A stretch of DNA of 64,000 nucleotides from Bacteroidales bacterium. GTDB lineage: Bacteria; Bacteroidota; Bacteroidia; Bacteroidales; JAADJA01. Positions within the stretch are counted from its first letter, which is position 1; each line of letters begins with the position of its first letter. Where the stretch lies: NCBI GenBank assembly GCA_020052415.1, contig JAGVPB010000076.1, positions 1 through 64,000 of the forward strand, read 5' to 3'. Shown here in pieces: positions 8,919 through 17,999 of this stretch. A program made the position numbers and the translations under genes. The notes beneath the pieces were generated by a model. It made no database searches. It had not been told where the DNA came from and saw nothing but the letters and a program-made list of their open reading frames with translations.

Positions 8919-9988
8919 TCATTGAAGGGAAAAAGACAGTCTGGTCACAATATCAGAAAAATATCGCCGGCGATCATTATTTTTATATCCGGAGTTGTAT
9001 CCGGCAGAATCTTTTTCCGGGGTCGGAAACAGCTTTTATGAGGATCATGCAACAAGAACTGGGTAAAGATATTTTTGAAGATGCCAACCATACAACGTGC
9101 ACCGGAATTGGTTATCATACCGATATAGTTCCTATTGAAACCACCATGACGGTTGTAGCCCGTCTTTTTGCCCTGATGACGGAAAGGGGTTACGAAAACA
9201 TGATCACTTCCTGCATTACAAGTTTTGGAGTATTATCCGAAATCCTTGAAACCTGGAAAGAATTTCCCGAAACGGAAGCCCGAACACGCGATTTTCTGAA
9301 AAAAGCCACAGGCAGGGAGTTCAAAGTGCCGAAAGACATGGCTCATGCCAGCGACATTATTTACAAATTCAGAAAGGAGATCGGTGAAAAAGGCATAAGA
9401 AAACTGATCAATGCAAAGACCGGGGAAAAGCTTCGGGTGGTGGAACATATCGGTTGCCATTATTCGAAAATGTTTCCGCAAAAGGGAGTTGGCGGAGCAG
9501 AATTTCCTTACGTTCTTATCGGTATGATCGAGGACTGGGGCGGCGAGGTTGTGGATTACCCTGAGCGCAGGCATTGCTGCGGGTTCGGGTTCAGACAATA
9601 TTTTATAAAAGCAAACCGGGGATTTTCAATCGCCTGTTCCAAAAAGAAATTCGAGTCAATGAAGCCTTTCAAACCAGATTTCATTATTACGAATTGTCCG
9701 GGCTGCAACTATTTTTTAGATCGCTGGCAGTATGTAATAAGCGAAATGGAGGGCAAAACATACGGCGAAGATCAGAATGGAATTCCGGTTCTGACTTATG
9801 AGGAAGTAGCCGGTTTGGTTCTTGGGTATGATCCATGGGATCTGGGAATGCAGATGCACCAGGTTGGTGTTGAGCCGCTACTTGACAAAATGGGTGTGGA
9901 ATTTGACCCTGCTAAAAAATTTCTTGGCAAGAATGGAAATTCACTGGGAGTTCCCGAAAAACCAAATGTATTGAACTTCTGTTGCTGA
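8915..9988 (+). CDS. HdrB-like CCG-domain protein
   Basis: A 357-residue subunit related to heterodisulfide reductase subunit B, which in methanogens carries two non-cubane [4Fe-4S] clusters in two CCG domains. The C-terminal domain is complete: Cys181, the pair Cys221-Cys222-Gly, and Cys261-x2-Cys264. The N-terminal domain keeps only single cysteines (Cys28, Cys62 in TTCTGIG, Cys100), so one cluster site is degenerate. This suggests a changed or lost second active-site cluster and a substrate other than CoM-S-S-CoB. It overlaps the HdrC gene by four bases and is followed three bases later by the HdrA-like gene, so the three are probably translated together. Confidence 0.85.
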   Translation: MIIEGKKTVWSQYQKNIAGDHYFYIRSCIRQNLFPGSETAFMRIMQQELGKDIFEDANHTTCTGIGYHTDIVPIETTMTVVARLFALMTERGYENMITSCITSFGVLSEILETWKEFPETEARTRDFLKKATGREFKVPKDMAHASDIIYKFRKEIGEKGIRKLINAKTGEKLRVVEHIGCHYSKMFPQKGVGGAEFPYVLIGMIEDWGGEVVDYPERRHCCGFGFRQYFIKANRGFSIACSKKKFESMKPFKPDFIITNCPGCNYFLDRWQYVISEMEGKTYGEDQNGIPVLTYEEVAGLVLGYDPWDLGMQMHQVGVEPLLDKMGVEFDPAKKFLGKNGNSLGVPEKPNVLNFCC

Positions 9989-9991
9989 CAA

Positions 9992-11020
9992 ATGAAAAAA
10001 CATGTTTTTATTATCGGAGGCGGAGTCGCCGGGGCAGAGGCCGCTTCACAGCTTGTGAAAATGGGATTTGATGTAACCCTTGCAGAAAAAGAAACTCAGA
10101 TCGGAGGTAAACTGAATCAATGGGACAGATTGTTCCCATCAAAACGAAAAGCTGCAGAAGTTCTGGATTTCATTAACAAAAACCTCGTTGATTCAAAGGC
10201 AAGGGTTCTATTCAATACAGAAATCTCCAAAATCAGCAAGCAAAATGGTGGTTATAAAATATATGCTGGTATAGAAGAATGTACTGCCGATGCCATTCTC
10301 ATTTCAACCGGCTATGATGTTTTCAACGCCAGGATCAAAGAGGAATACGGGTATGGCATTTATGAAAATGTGATCACTTCCGTTGATCTCGAAGAAATGT
10401 TCAGAAATGGCAACAAAATCTTTAATTCGAATAAGGAAGAACCCAAAAGGATTGGATTCGTGCATTGTGTCGGATCGCGTGATGAAAAAGTCGGAAACCA
10501 CTATTGCTCGCAGGTTTGTTGTGTAACTGCCGTAAAACAGGCAATGGAAGTAAAGGAAATTTTACCCCGCGCTGAAGTTTATTGCTTTTACATGGACCTG
10601 CGTATGTTCGGTTTGCAGTTCGAAGACCTGTACAGGGAGTCGCAGGAAAAGTGGGGAGTAAATTTTATACGTGGAAGGGTTTCGGAAGCGGCAGAGAATA
10701 TTGACGGAACCATTCTCATTAAAGTGGAAGATACCCTTGCAGGACGGCCGCTTAAAATGAAAGTAGATTTGCTTGTTCTCATGGTCGGATTCGTACCCTC
10801 GGCCGGAACAACAGAAATCGGTAAAATGCTGAACCTGGATCTTACTCCCGAAAACTTCCTGAAACCGGCCGATGAACATCTTGACACATCTTCAACAAAT
10901 CTGAAAGGGGTTTTTATTGCCGGCACCTGCAAGTCGCCGAAAACCATTGCTGATACCTTTGCCGATGCACGGGCTGCAACGCTTAAAATTAAAGAATTTC
11001 TGGAAGGTTCTGAAAAGTAA
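9992..11020 (+). CDS. HdrA-like FAD oxidoreductase (short form)
   Basis: A 342-residue flavoprotein. The N-terminal dinucleotide-binding motif is IIGGGVAGAEAA (about residues 6-17), followed by an Asp/Glu-ended second strand. In the middle lies the HdrA hallmark CVGSRDEKVGNHYCSQVCC, which in HdrA ligates a [4Fe-4S] cluster beside FAD. A C-terminal FAD motif (GVFIAGTCKSPKTIADTFADA) closes the fold. Methanogen HdrA is about twice as long because it has extra ferredoxin domains, which this protein lacks. In size it is closer to QmoA. It may therefore relay electrons linearly rather than bifurcate them. It is third in the operon, three bases after the HdrB-like gene. Confidence 0.85.
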   Translation: MKKHVFIIGGGVAGAEAASQLVKMGFDVTLAEKETQIGGKLNQWDRLFPSKRKAAEVLDFINKNLVDSKARVLFNTEISKISKQNGGYKIYAGIEECTADAILISTGYDVFNARIKEEYGYGIYENVITSVDLEEMFRNGNKIFNSNKEEPKRIGFVHCVGSRDEKVGNHYCSQVCCVTAVKQAMEVKEILPRAEVYCFYMDLRMFGLQFEDLYRESQEKWGVNFIRGRVSEAAENIDGTILIKVEDTLAGRPLKMKVDLLVLMVGFVPSAGTTEIGKMLNLDLTPENFLKPADEHLDTSSTNLKGVFIAGTCKSPKTIADTFADARAATLKIKEFLEGSEK

Positions 11021-11031
11021 AAAAGTCACCT

Positions 11032-11385
11032 ATGAACCAGGATTGGGGATACGGCATCAATAAAGACCGGCAGATTGATTTCGACCGCAATGACCGAAGG
11101 CTTGCTGAGTATATCAGAAAATATGTGCCTTCGTACAAGCTCTGCATTTCGTGCGGAGCCTGTACAGCTACCTGCAGTACAGCTAACCTTACCGATTTTT
11201 ATAACATCCGCAGGCTGAATATCTTTTTGATGAGAGGCGAAATTGATGAAATTGCAAAACACATTGACAAATGCATGTTTTGCGGCAAGTGCGAACTGGT
11301 TTGCCCGAGAGGCGTCAATACACGGCAGGTGATTTTGATCATGAAGGAGGGTATTAAAAAAATAAAGCAAAATGAACAGCTTTGA
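11032..11385 (+). CDS. Second HdrC-like ferredoxin subunit
   Basis: A 117-residue protein with two [4Fe-4S] motifs: CISCGACTATCS near residues 38-48 and CMFCGKCELVCP near residues 83-94. The second ends in the usual Pro, while the first has Ser in that place. It is a minimal HdrC, shorter than the one at 8205, and overlaps the following membrane-protein gene by 14 bases. Placement directly before the membrane subunit suggests that it links the soluble Hdr module to the membrane module. The start ATG follows a short AAAGTCACCT leader. Confidence 0.8.
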   Translation: MNQDWGYGINKDRQIDFDRNDRRLAEYIRKYVPSYKLCISCGACTATCSTANLTDFYNIRRLNIFLMRGEIDEIAKHIDKCMFCGKCELVCPRGVNTRQVILIMKEGIKKIKQNEQL

Positions 11386-13186
11386 TATTTTCGTGCTTCC
11401 ATTTGCAATCGGGCTTTACACGCTGTTAATTGTCTTTTTTGCGAAAGTTTTCGACTGGATCAAGCATTTACCGGTCGGGGATCGCAGGAAGATCGGCAGG
11501 GGAATCCGAAGCAGGAAATTATTTGGTGTTGTTAAGGAAATCTTTCTCGAAAGCCTTATCCATAGAAGGATTTTTAAAGTCAACCCGCTTCTCGGCTATA
11601 TGCACATGAGCCTTGCTTTCGGCTGGTTCCTGCTGATTGTTTTGGGCGCTGCTGAATCCAAAATCTATGGACGTGACCTCTTGAATACTCCCTGGGACCC
11701 GATATTTTTCAAATATTTCAAGCACGACACCAATGAATTCCATTCGGCTTTTTTCAATTTTACCATGGACTTTCTGCTGTTATTTGTCCTTTCAGGGGTA
11801 TTTTTAGCTTACCTGAAGCGGATCTATGCCAGATTATTCGGACTTAAAAAAACCACCAAACATATTTTCTTCGACAGGCTCGCAATAATTTCGCTCTGGC
11901 TGATTTTCCCGCTAAGGCTACTTGCCGAGAGCCTCACTTCGGGTATTTATCATAACGGCGGATTTCTCACCGACGGACTGGGAAGTTTTTTAGCCGGATT
12001 CATGCCGGTGGGTCATCTTGAATACACCGCTTGGTGGCTGTACTCATTGTCGGTGGGAGCCTTTTTTGTCGCTTTGCCCTATTCGCGCTATATGCATATT
12101 CCCACCGAAATTCTTCTGATCGCTATGCGCAGGTTCGGGATAAAAACCACAACAACTTTTACGAATTTTTCGCAGATCGAAGTTTACTCTTGTCCGAGGT
12201 GCGGTATCTGCATTGATAAATGCCAGATGACCAGCGCCCTGGGTAATGAAAAACCCGCTTCTGTTTATTTTCTGAACACCATCCGTGCGCAAAAAGTGAA
12301 GCCAGGTCTTTCATTTGATTGCATGATTTGCGGCAGGTGCGAGCAATACTGCCCGGTCGGGATCAGTTTGATGAATCATCGGCTGGTTCAGCGAAACAAA
12401 CTCATCAGCAACGGATATAATTTTCAGTTCCTTAAAAACGGAATTCCTGAAAAAGCCAGGATTGCTTATTATGCAGGCTGTATGACACATCTTACTCCCT
12501 CAATTGAAAAAGCAATGATTAAAATCTTAGAAAAGGCAGGAACCGACTTTGTATTTATTGACAAAGACGGTGGTGCATGTTGCGGGAGGCCTATGATGTT
12601 ATCCGGAAATTTTGAGGGGGCTGAAAAGTTGATCGAATTCAACAGAAATAACATCCTGAAATCATGTGCGGATATTCTGGTTACCTCCTGTGCCATCTGC
12701 TACAAGGTGTTTAAGAGCAATTATGATTTACCGCTCAAAGTGCTGCATCATTCCGAATTCATTCTTGAATTGGTAAAATCAGGCAAGATCAATATCAATA
12801 AATCTGGCCTGCGGGCTGTTTATCACGATCCGTGCGAGTTGGGCAGAGGCAGTAAAGTATATGAAGAGCCTCGTGAATTGCTCAGCCATGCTTTGGAACT
12901 TGTTAGCACGGGCTATGACCGGGAGAATGCCCTTTGTTGTGGCGGAAGCCTCGGTAACATTATGCTGGGCTATGAAGAAAAAAATAAAATCAATGCTGCT
13001 GTGTGGAAAGAAATGATGGTAAATGATCCGGAAATGCTTGTAACAGCTTGCCCGTTATGCAAAAAGACCTTCAATAAAAATGCTCCTGTTCCTGTCAGGG
13101 ATATTGCTGAAATCATTGCTGATGCTGTTCAGATATCTCCTGTAAAGCCAAATCACCAGCTGGCTCCGGAGCAGATCGCCGGATAA
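11372..13186 (+). CDS. Membrane HdrDE/EMO-like iron-sulfur oxidoreductase
   Basis: A 604-residue fusion. Residues 1-250 have about five or six membrane helices with histidines, as in NarI-like b-type cytochrome subunits. Two [4Fe-4S] motifs follow (Cys274-277-280-284 and Cys317-320-323-327). Two complete CCG domains come next: Cys370, Cys403-404-Gly, Cys440/443, and Cys488, Cys522-523-Gly, Cys560/563. This is the domain order of the DUF224-type ETF:menaquinone oxidoreductases (EMO) of syntrophic fatty-acid degraders and of fused HdrE-HdrD. The expected role is electron transfer between a soluble donor and menaquinone in the inner membrane. It ends the operon. No ETF genes are in the window, so the donor may be the HdrABC-like proteins or an ETF coded elsewhere. 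Confidence 0.85.
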   Translation: MNSFDIFVLPFAIGLYTLLIVFFAKVFDWIKHLPVGDRRKIGRGIRSRKLFGVVKEIFLESLIHRRIFKVNPLLGYMHMSLAFGWFLLIVLGAAESKIYGRDLLNTPWDPIFFKYFKHDTNEFHSAFFNFTMDFLLLFVLSGVFLAYLKRIYARLFGLKKTTKHIFFDRLAIISLWLIFPLRLLAESLTSGIYHNGGFLTDGLGSFLAGFMPVGHLEYTAWWLYSLSVGAFFVALPYSRYMHIPTEILLIAMRRFGIKTTTTFTNFSQIEVYSCPRCGICIDKCQMTSALGNEKPASVYFLNTIRAQKVKPGLSFDCMICGRCEQYCPVGISLMNHRLVQRNKLISNGYNFQFLKNGIPEKARIAYYAGCMTHLTPSIEKAMIKILEKAGTDFVFIDKDGGACCGRPMMLSGNFEGAEKLIEFNRNNILKSCADILVTSCAICYKVFKSNYDLPLKVLHHSEFILELVKSGKININKSGLRAVYHDPCELGRGSKVYEEPRELLSHALELVSTGYDRENALCCGGSLGNIMLGYEEKNKINAAVWKEMMVNDPEMLVTACPLCKKTFNKNAPVPVRDIAEIIADAVQISPVKPNHQLAPEQIAG

Positions 13187-13246
13187 TTTTAGTCAAACTC
13201 ATCTTCCTTAAACTCAATTTAAATTATCGGATTTCCGGTCAATTTA

Positions 13247-13277
13247 TTTGTTCCTTTTCCTAATTTATTTAGTTTTG
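13247..13277 (+). promoter_or_regulatory. Promoter of the CoA-transferase operon
   Basis: TTTG at 13247-13250, 19 bases, then TAGTTTTG at 13270-13277: a full match to the Bacteroidetes primary-sigma consensus TTTG-N19-TAnnTTTG. The predicted start is near 13284, leaving a leader of about 30 bases before the ATG. It separates the CoA-transferase genes from the Hdr-like operon transcriptionally. Confidence 0.75.
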
Positions 13278-13315
13278 ACATTGGAAATAATTGAAAAAAT
13301 TAAATCAGCATTTTT

Positions 13316-14290
13316 ATGAGTCAAAACAAGAGTATCCCCATTTTTGAAGAAGGCGAAGCGTCGCTGATCCAGCCCATTGACCTGGACGGCTTTCGCGAGC
13401 ACAACAGGAAGAAAACCAAAAAGCTCATTGACAAAACGATAACCGAAAAAGAAGCCATTGACAAATATGTTAAAAATGGTGATTACGTCGGCTTTGAACT
13501 TTACGGAACAGTTCGTTGCCCGATGAGCCTGACCCGAGAGCTTGTACGTTCCGGGAAAACTGATTTCCGTATCGTGGGACAGGGAGTCCATGAGCTCGAC
13601 CTGATGTTTGCCGCGAACATGGTGAGGGAAATTGATTTTACCTATATCAGTCTTGAGGTTTATGGAATCTCCGACAATATGCGCCGCCGTGTTGAATCAG
13701 GAGATGTAACGAAGATAGTAGAGTGGTCGAACGCTGCCATTACCTGGCGGTTCAAGGCGGCCAGCATGGGGATTCCTTTCATTCCCACCCGCAGCATGCT
13801 CGGAACCGATACATTGAAAAAATCATCAGCCAAAGTCATTGAATGTCCCTTTACACACCAGAAAATCGCCCTTCTTCCTGCATTGTTTGTTGATGTCGGG
13901 TTTATTCATGTGAACCGGGCCGACATTCACGGCAATTGCCAGATTGATGGCATCAGCGGTTTTGCGTTCGAAATGTCAAGAGCCTGCAAAAATCTGATTA
14001 TAAGTACTGAAAAGATTGTTCCTACCGATGAGATCAGGGAGCATCCCGACAGGACGATCATTCCCTATTACCTCGTTGATGCTGTTATTCATGCACCTTA
14101 TGGCTCCTGGCCGGGTGAAATGGCAGGAATGTATGAAAGGGACGAGCCCCATTACAAGATGTTCGTCGAAAAGCAAAAGACAAAGGAAGGCATGGACGAA
14201 TACATGAAAGAGTGGATTTATGACCTTTCCGATCACCAGTCTTTGATTGACAAGGTAGGGAAAAAACGATTACAGGAATTAACACTTTAG
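13316..14290 (+). CDS. Family I CoA-transferase, alpha subunit (GctA-like)
   Basis: A 324-residue subunit resembling glutaconate CoA-transferase subunit A. Features include an early glycine-poor CoA-binding region (NGDYVGFELYGTVRCPMSLT), the stretch GVHELDLMFA, and the family-typical LFVDVGFIHVNRADIHGNCQIDG. It pairs with the downstream beta subunit, which carries the catalytic Glu. Family I enzymes move CoA between an acyl-CoA and a free carboxylic acid; the substrate is not readable from sequence. Given the leucine/isovalerate genes nearby, a branched-chain or dicarboxylic acid is plausible, but this is inference. The start is the ATG of MSQNKSIPIF, about 39 bases after the promoter -7 box. 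Confidence 0.85.
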   Translation: MSQNKSIPIFEEGEASLIQPIDLDGFREHNRKKTKKLIDKTITEKEAIDKYVKNGDYVGFELYGTVRCPMSLTRELVRSGKTDFRIVGQGVHELDLMFAANMVREIDFTYISLEVYGISDNMRRRVESGDVTKIVEWSNAAITWRFKAASMGIPFIPTRSMLGTDTLKKSSAKVIECPFTHQKIALLPALFVDVGFIHVNRADIHGNCQIDGISGFAFEMSRACKNLIISTEKIVPTDEIREHPDRTIIPYYLVDAVIHAPYGSWPGEMAGMYERDEPHYKMFVEKQKTKEGMDEYMKEWIYDLSDHQSLIDKVGKKRLQELTL

Positions 14291-14301
14291 GAGGATCAAT
14301 T

Positions 14302-15066
14302 ATGACACAGCAATATTCACCTTCGGAATTATTGATTTGCCTTGCTTCCCGCGTGATGGAAGACGGCACTACGGCTTTTATCGGAACCGGAATTCCGATG
14401 CTGGCAGCCAGTCTGGCACAAGCCATGCATGCACCCAACCTGGTTCCCATCTTTGAGTTTGGCGGAACCGGAGCTATCCTGGAAAAGCTTCCTCTTGCTG
14501 TTGGAGACATGAGGACTTACAATAAAGCCCTTGCTGCTTCAGGAATTTGCGATGTGATGGAAACCGCCCAGCGCGGATTTGTCGAATTTGGTTTCCTCGG
14601 TGGAGCGCAGATTGACAAGTACGGTAACCTGAATTCAACGGTTATCGGCAACCATGCGCATCCGAAAGTCAGGTTGCCCGGAAGCGGTGGCGCCAATGAT
14701 GTGGGTTCAGCCTGCTGGCGTACAATTGCCATTATGATCCACGACAAGAGAAGATTCATGGAGAAGATAGACTTTATCACCACACCCGGATTTCTGTCGG
14801 GACCCGGAGCACGGGAAGAAGCCGGATTGCCAAGAGGCACTGGACCTTACAGGGTAGTCACTAACCTATGCGTAATGGGCTATGATGATATAACCAAATG
14901 CATGAAATTACTCAGCCTGAACCCCGGCGTAACCATCGAAAAAGTAATTGAAAGTTCGGGGTTTGAATTGCTCTTTGCCGAAAACATAACTCATAACGAG
15001 CCTCCGACTGATGGAGAATTAAGGATACTAAGGGAGAAGGTGGACCCGGATGGGCTGTACAGGTAA
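14302..15066 (+). CDS. Family I CoA-transferase, beta subunit (GctB-like)
   Basis: A 254-residue partner of the preceding subunit. The conserved start of the family is seen (EDGTTAFIGTGIPMLAASLAQ). Glu52 in PIFEFGGTG is the likely catalytic residue that forms the glutamyl-CoA thioester. A glycine-rich oxyanion stretch (GFLGGAQIDKYGNLN) and GSGGANDVGS follow. The gene starts 11 bases after the alpha subunit and has a clear Shine-Dalgarno sequence, TAGGAGG, about seven bases before the ATG. This is unusual in Bacteroidota and suggests strong translation to keep the subunits balanced. A short heptanucleotide repeat begins five bases after the stop. Confidence 0.85.
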   Translation: MTQQYSPSELLICLASRVMEDGTTAFIGTGIPMLAASLAQAMHAPNLVPIFEFGGTGAILEKLPLAVGDMRTYNKALAASGICDVMETAQRGFVEFGFLGGAQIDKYGNLNSTVIGNHAHPKVRLPGSGGANDVGSACWRTIAIMIHDKRRFMEKIDFITTPGFLSGPGAREEAGLPRGTGPYRVVTNLCVMGYDDITKCMKLLSLNPGVTIEKVIESSGFELLFAENITHNEPPTDGELRILREKVDPDGLYR

Positions 15067-15070
15067 TGCT

Positions 15071-15102
15071 GGTTCGAGGTTCCAGGTTCAAAGTTCAAAG
15101 TT
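15071..15102. repeat. Degenerate heptanucleotide repeat (AAAGTTC-type)
   Basis: Imperfect repetition of GGTTC(C/G)A and AAAGTTC directly behind the CoA-transferase operon. It belongs to the same sequence family, in reverse complement, as the GAACTTC array at 28714-28760. Confidence 0.5.
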
Positions 15103-15295
15103 GTGTTCACAGCTTTCACATGGCCGTGGAGGAAGAATTGGAAATCACAAATTGTGACTGCCAAACATGATAAGATAATACTGAATAGGGATAAAATACA
15201 AAAAATAAAAGTAGAATTATTTGCGAATCAATCTATAATATATTTTACTAACGAACTGTTTGAGTAATAAATAACACCCAAATTCCCATAACCTA

Positions 15296-17752
15296 ATGAA
15301 AACAATTTTACAGCTTTTTCTTGTCGTTATTTTATCAACTGTAGTTTCATTAAAGGCATTCAGCCAAAAAGAAACCAACATCTGGTATTTCTGTAATTCA
15401 GGATTGGATTTCAATTTCAATCCACCGCAAGTACTGACCAATGTACCATGGATGGCGGATGAGGTTAGACCCACAAGTATGTGTACACCGGAAGGTGAAT
15501 TGTTGTTTTTTACTGACTCCCGAACCGTATGGAACAGCGAACTGGATACCATGGAAAACGGTACAGGTTTAATTTACTCGTCATATACACAATCATTGAT
15601 TTTTCGAAAACCAGGAACTGATTATTTATACTACCTTTTCAATATAATTACATCAGGAGACCCACCCACAATAAACGGATTAAGGTATGCTATCATTGAT
15701 ATGAGCGCTAATAACGGATTAGGCACTGTAGTGAGTAAAAATGACTCCATACCTTATCCGTTAATGCCAATGCTTGCCAGTGTGACACATAAAAATAAAA
15801 CCGACAAGTGGGTTGTGGTTCATGGACTAAATACCACCGCCTATTATTCCTTTTTATTAAGTGCAGAAGGAATTTCGCAAACTCCGATAATTAGTCAGAT
15901 AGGAGATTATTATCATTGGTACGATAAAGAGCCTATGATGCTGAAAGCATCACATGACGGAAGATTATTTGCCGCAAAGAATGCAGATAATAATTATTTT
16001 TCAATTTTCTCTTTTGATAATTTAACCGGACATGTATTAGAAAAACTTGTAACAATTCAGTTGCCTGAGGATGAGATTGCTGATGATTTCGAGTTTAGTG
16101 CTGACAATTCAAAATTATATGTGGGTTTTTCTAGTAAAATCTGGCAAATCGATTTATTAAATAACTTCCAAATATCGGTAGTTGGAGATTATTACTCCGC
16201 TAATTTGAGACATCTTCAGTTAAGTTCGGATGGTAAAATATATTTTAATTATTGGGGCATTGATCCAATTCATCTGGGAATAATTAATTTTCCTAACTTA
16301 CCCGGAACAAATTGTGAAACTGATTTGAATGGACTTTTTTTAAATGGCGGTTATACACTTAACATACCCTATTTTGACCCGGCACTTCTCAATTTTTCTT
16401 TTACATGTAATAATCCATGTTTTGATGAACAAACAGAGTTTATTCCTAAAAATTATCAACCTTGCGATTCAGTATTTTGGAATTTCGGAGATTCGTTTTC
16501 AGGTGAGAACAATTTCAGCACTCAGATACAACCTGCACACATTTTTTCAGGATTGGGAAGTTATTATGTTACATTGACAACTTATTTAAATGGCTTTACC
16601 TCGACAACCTCCGATTCGGTAAGTATTTACGAAAATCCGGATGTAAGCCTTGGTAACGATACAACTATTTGTGAGGGGGCATCCTTATTGTTAGAGTTGG
16701 ACGGATACTCATCCTGTCTGTGGCAGGATGGCTCAACCAATTCTTATTTCAATATTCAAGAGGAAGGTTGGTATTGGGTAGAAGTAAGTAATGGTTATTG
16801 CACAACTATTGATAGCTTATTTGTGAATATACATCCACTACCAGTTGTAAACCTGGGTAATGATACAATTTTATGTGAGGGGAAAAATCTGTTACTGGAA
16901 TTACAAGGAGATTACTCCTATCTGTGGCAGGATGGATCCACCGATTCAAGTTATAATGTGAACATGGAAGGCTGGTATTGGGTAGAGGTTAGTGATGGAT
17001 TTTGTTCAGCAATTGATAGTCTATGGATTGGGTATCAATCTTATCCGATTGTTAATCTTGGTAATGATAGCACTTTATGTGAAGGAGATTTTTTGTTATT
17101 GGACCCCGGTGAATTTTCCTCTTATCATTGGCAGGATGGTTCATCAACACCATATTATGTTGCAGAAACATCAGGCTGGTATTGGGTTGAGGTAGGTAAT
17201 GGTTATTGTACAGCCATTGATAGCATACTTCTGCAGTTCCAGCCTTTACCGAGTGTTAATCTTGGCAATGACACAACAATTACAGTCAATAGCAATATTG
17301 TTTTGGATGCCGGTTCCGGTTTTGTAAGTTATTATTGGAACGATGAATGGGGTAGTCAATATTATAATGTAGAAGGCAATTTGTTTGAGCCTGGATTATA
17401 TAACTTTAGCATTCAAGTTACTGATAGTGTCGGTTGTGTAAATTCTGACACCATTATTGTACAAATTATTGATGATTTTGGGATTCACGAATCTGCAACT
17501 ATAAATGTTGCTGTAGCACCAAATCCAAATAATGGAACATTTAAAGTATCCCTTAAAACTAATTTAGACGGCGAAATAACCGCTAAGATTTACAGTCTGA
17601 ATGATGATCTACTATTCAGCAATACCTTTACTCCTCAATTGTTTAAAGAAACCCTGATAATATTTGATATCAGAGGAATTAATAAAGGAGTTTATCTTTT
17701 AAAATTAACAAACAAACAACACTGCACAATTAAGAAGTTTATTGTCATATAG
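15296..17752 (+). CDS. T9SS-exported PKD/Ig-repeat protein with N-terminal propeller
   Basis: An 818-residue exported protein. It has a signal peptide (1-22, ending at AFSQ). An N-terminal propeller-like region opens with NIWYF and contains TPEGELLFFTDSRTVWN, the signature of a large Bacteroidota family of putative surface adhesins. A PKD-like module follows at about 380-445. Four tandem Ig-like modules then start at about residues 450, 518, 586 and 654, each opening with (S/N)LGND and most containing WQDGS and GWYWVEV. The module spacing is about 204 bases. The sorting domain contains VAPNPNNGTF. The role is probably adhesion or matrix binding; no catalytic motif is visible. It stands alone between the CoA-transferase operon and an MNT/HEPN pair. 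Confidence 0.85.
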   Translation: MKTILQLFLVVILSTVVSLKAFSQKETNIWYFCNSGLDFNFNPPQVLTNVPWMADEVRPTSMCTPEGELLFFTDSRTVWNSELDTMENGTGLIYSSYTQSLIFRKPGTDYLYYLFNIITSGDPPTINGLRYAIIDMSANNGLGTVVSKNDSIPYPLMPMLASVTHKNKTDKWVVVHGLNTTAYYSFLLSAEGISQTPIISQIGDYYHWYDKEPMMLKASHDGRLFAAKNADNNYFSIFSFDNLTGHVLEKLVTIQLPEDEIADDFEFSADNSKLYVGFSSKIWQIDLLNNFQISVVGDYYSANLRHLQLSSDGKIYFNYWGIDPIHLGIINFPNLPGTNCETDLNGLFLNGGYTLNIPYFDPALLNFSFTCNNPCFDEQTEFIPKNYQPCDSVFWNFGDSFSGENNFSTQIQPAHIFSGLGSYYVTLTTYLNGFTSTTSDSVSIYENPDVSLGNDTTICEGASLLLELDGYSSCLWQDGSTNSYFNIQEEGWYWVEVSNGYCTTIDSLFVNIHPLPVVNLGNDTILCEGKNLLLELQGDYSYLWQDGSTDSSYNVNMEGWYWVEVSDGFCSAIDSLWIGYQSYPIVNLGNDSTLCEGDFLLLDPGEFSSYHWQDGSSTPYYVAETSGWYWVEVGNGYCTAIDSILLQFQPLPSVNLGNDTTITVNSNIVLDAGSGFVSYYWNDEWGSQYYNVEGNLFEPGLYNFSIQVTDSVGCVNSDTIIVQIIDDFGIHESATINVAVAPNPNNGTFKVSLKTNLDGEITAKIYSLNDDLLFSNTFTPQLFKETLIIFDIRGINKGVYLLKLTNKQHCTIKKFIVI

Positions 17753-17999
17753 TTCAATATCGCAGTTCGGCTTAGGCTCTGCCTTAGTCGAATGTATCAT
17801 TTAAGCCAAAAGCCTTAAAAAAACCCGTTGCTTTTGCGAGTTTGTAGCTCTTGCCTCTTTACCTCATTGCTCATGATTTCGCTGCATATAGCACAGCTAT
17901 TGCCTATGCTGGTGAAAAAGGAATATTGGATGATGTTATTGTTATTAACTAAATCCAAAGGATACAATCCTGCGGCAGCAAGTGGTCGGAATGAAATAA

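Noticed and set aside
8205-13186. A methanogen-type heterodisulfide reductase or a sulfur-oxidising sHdr system
   Set aside because: The short HdrA, the degenerate HdrB and the membrane EMO-like subunit do not fit methanogen HdrABC, and the lipoate-binding and lipoate-assembly genes of sHdr systems are absent.
16640-17300. Regularly spaced similar DNA segments about 204 bases apart
   Set aside because: They are the tandem Ig-like modules of the exported protein at 15296-17752, not a CRISPR array or a separate repeat element.
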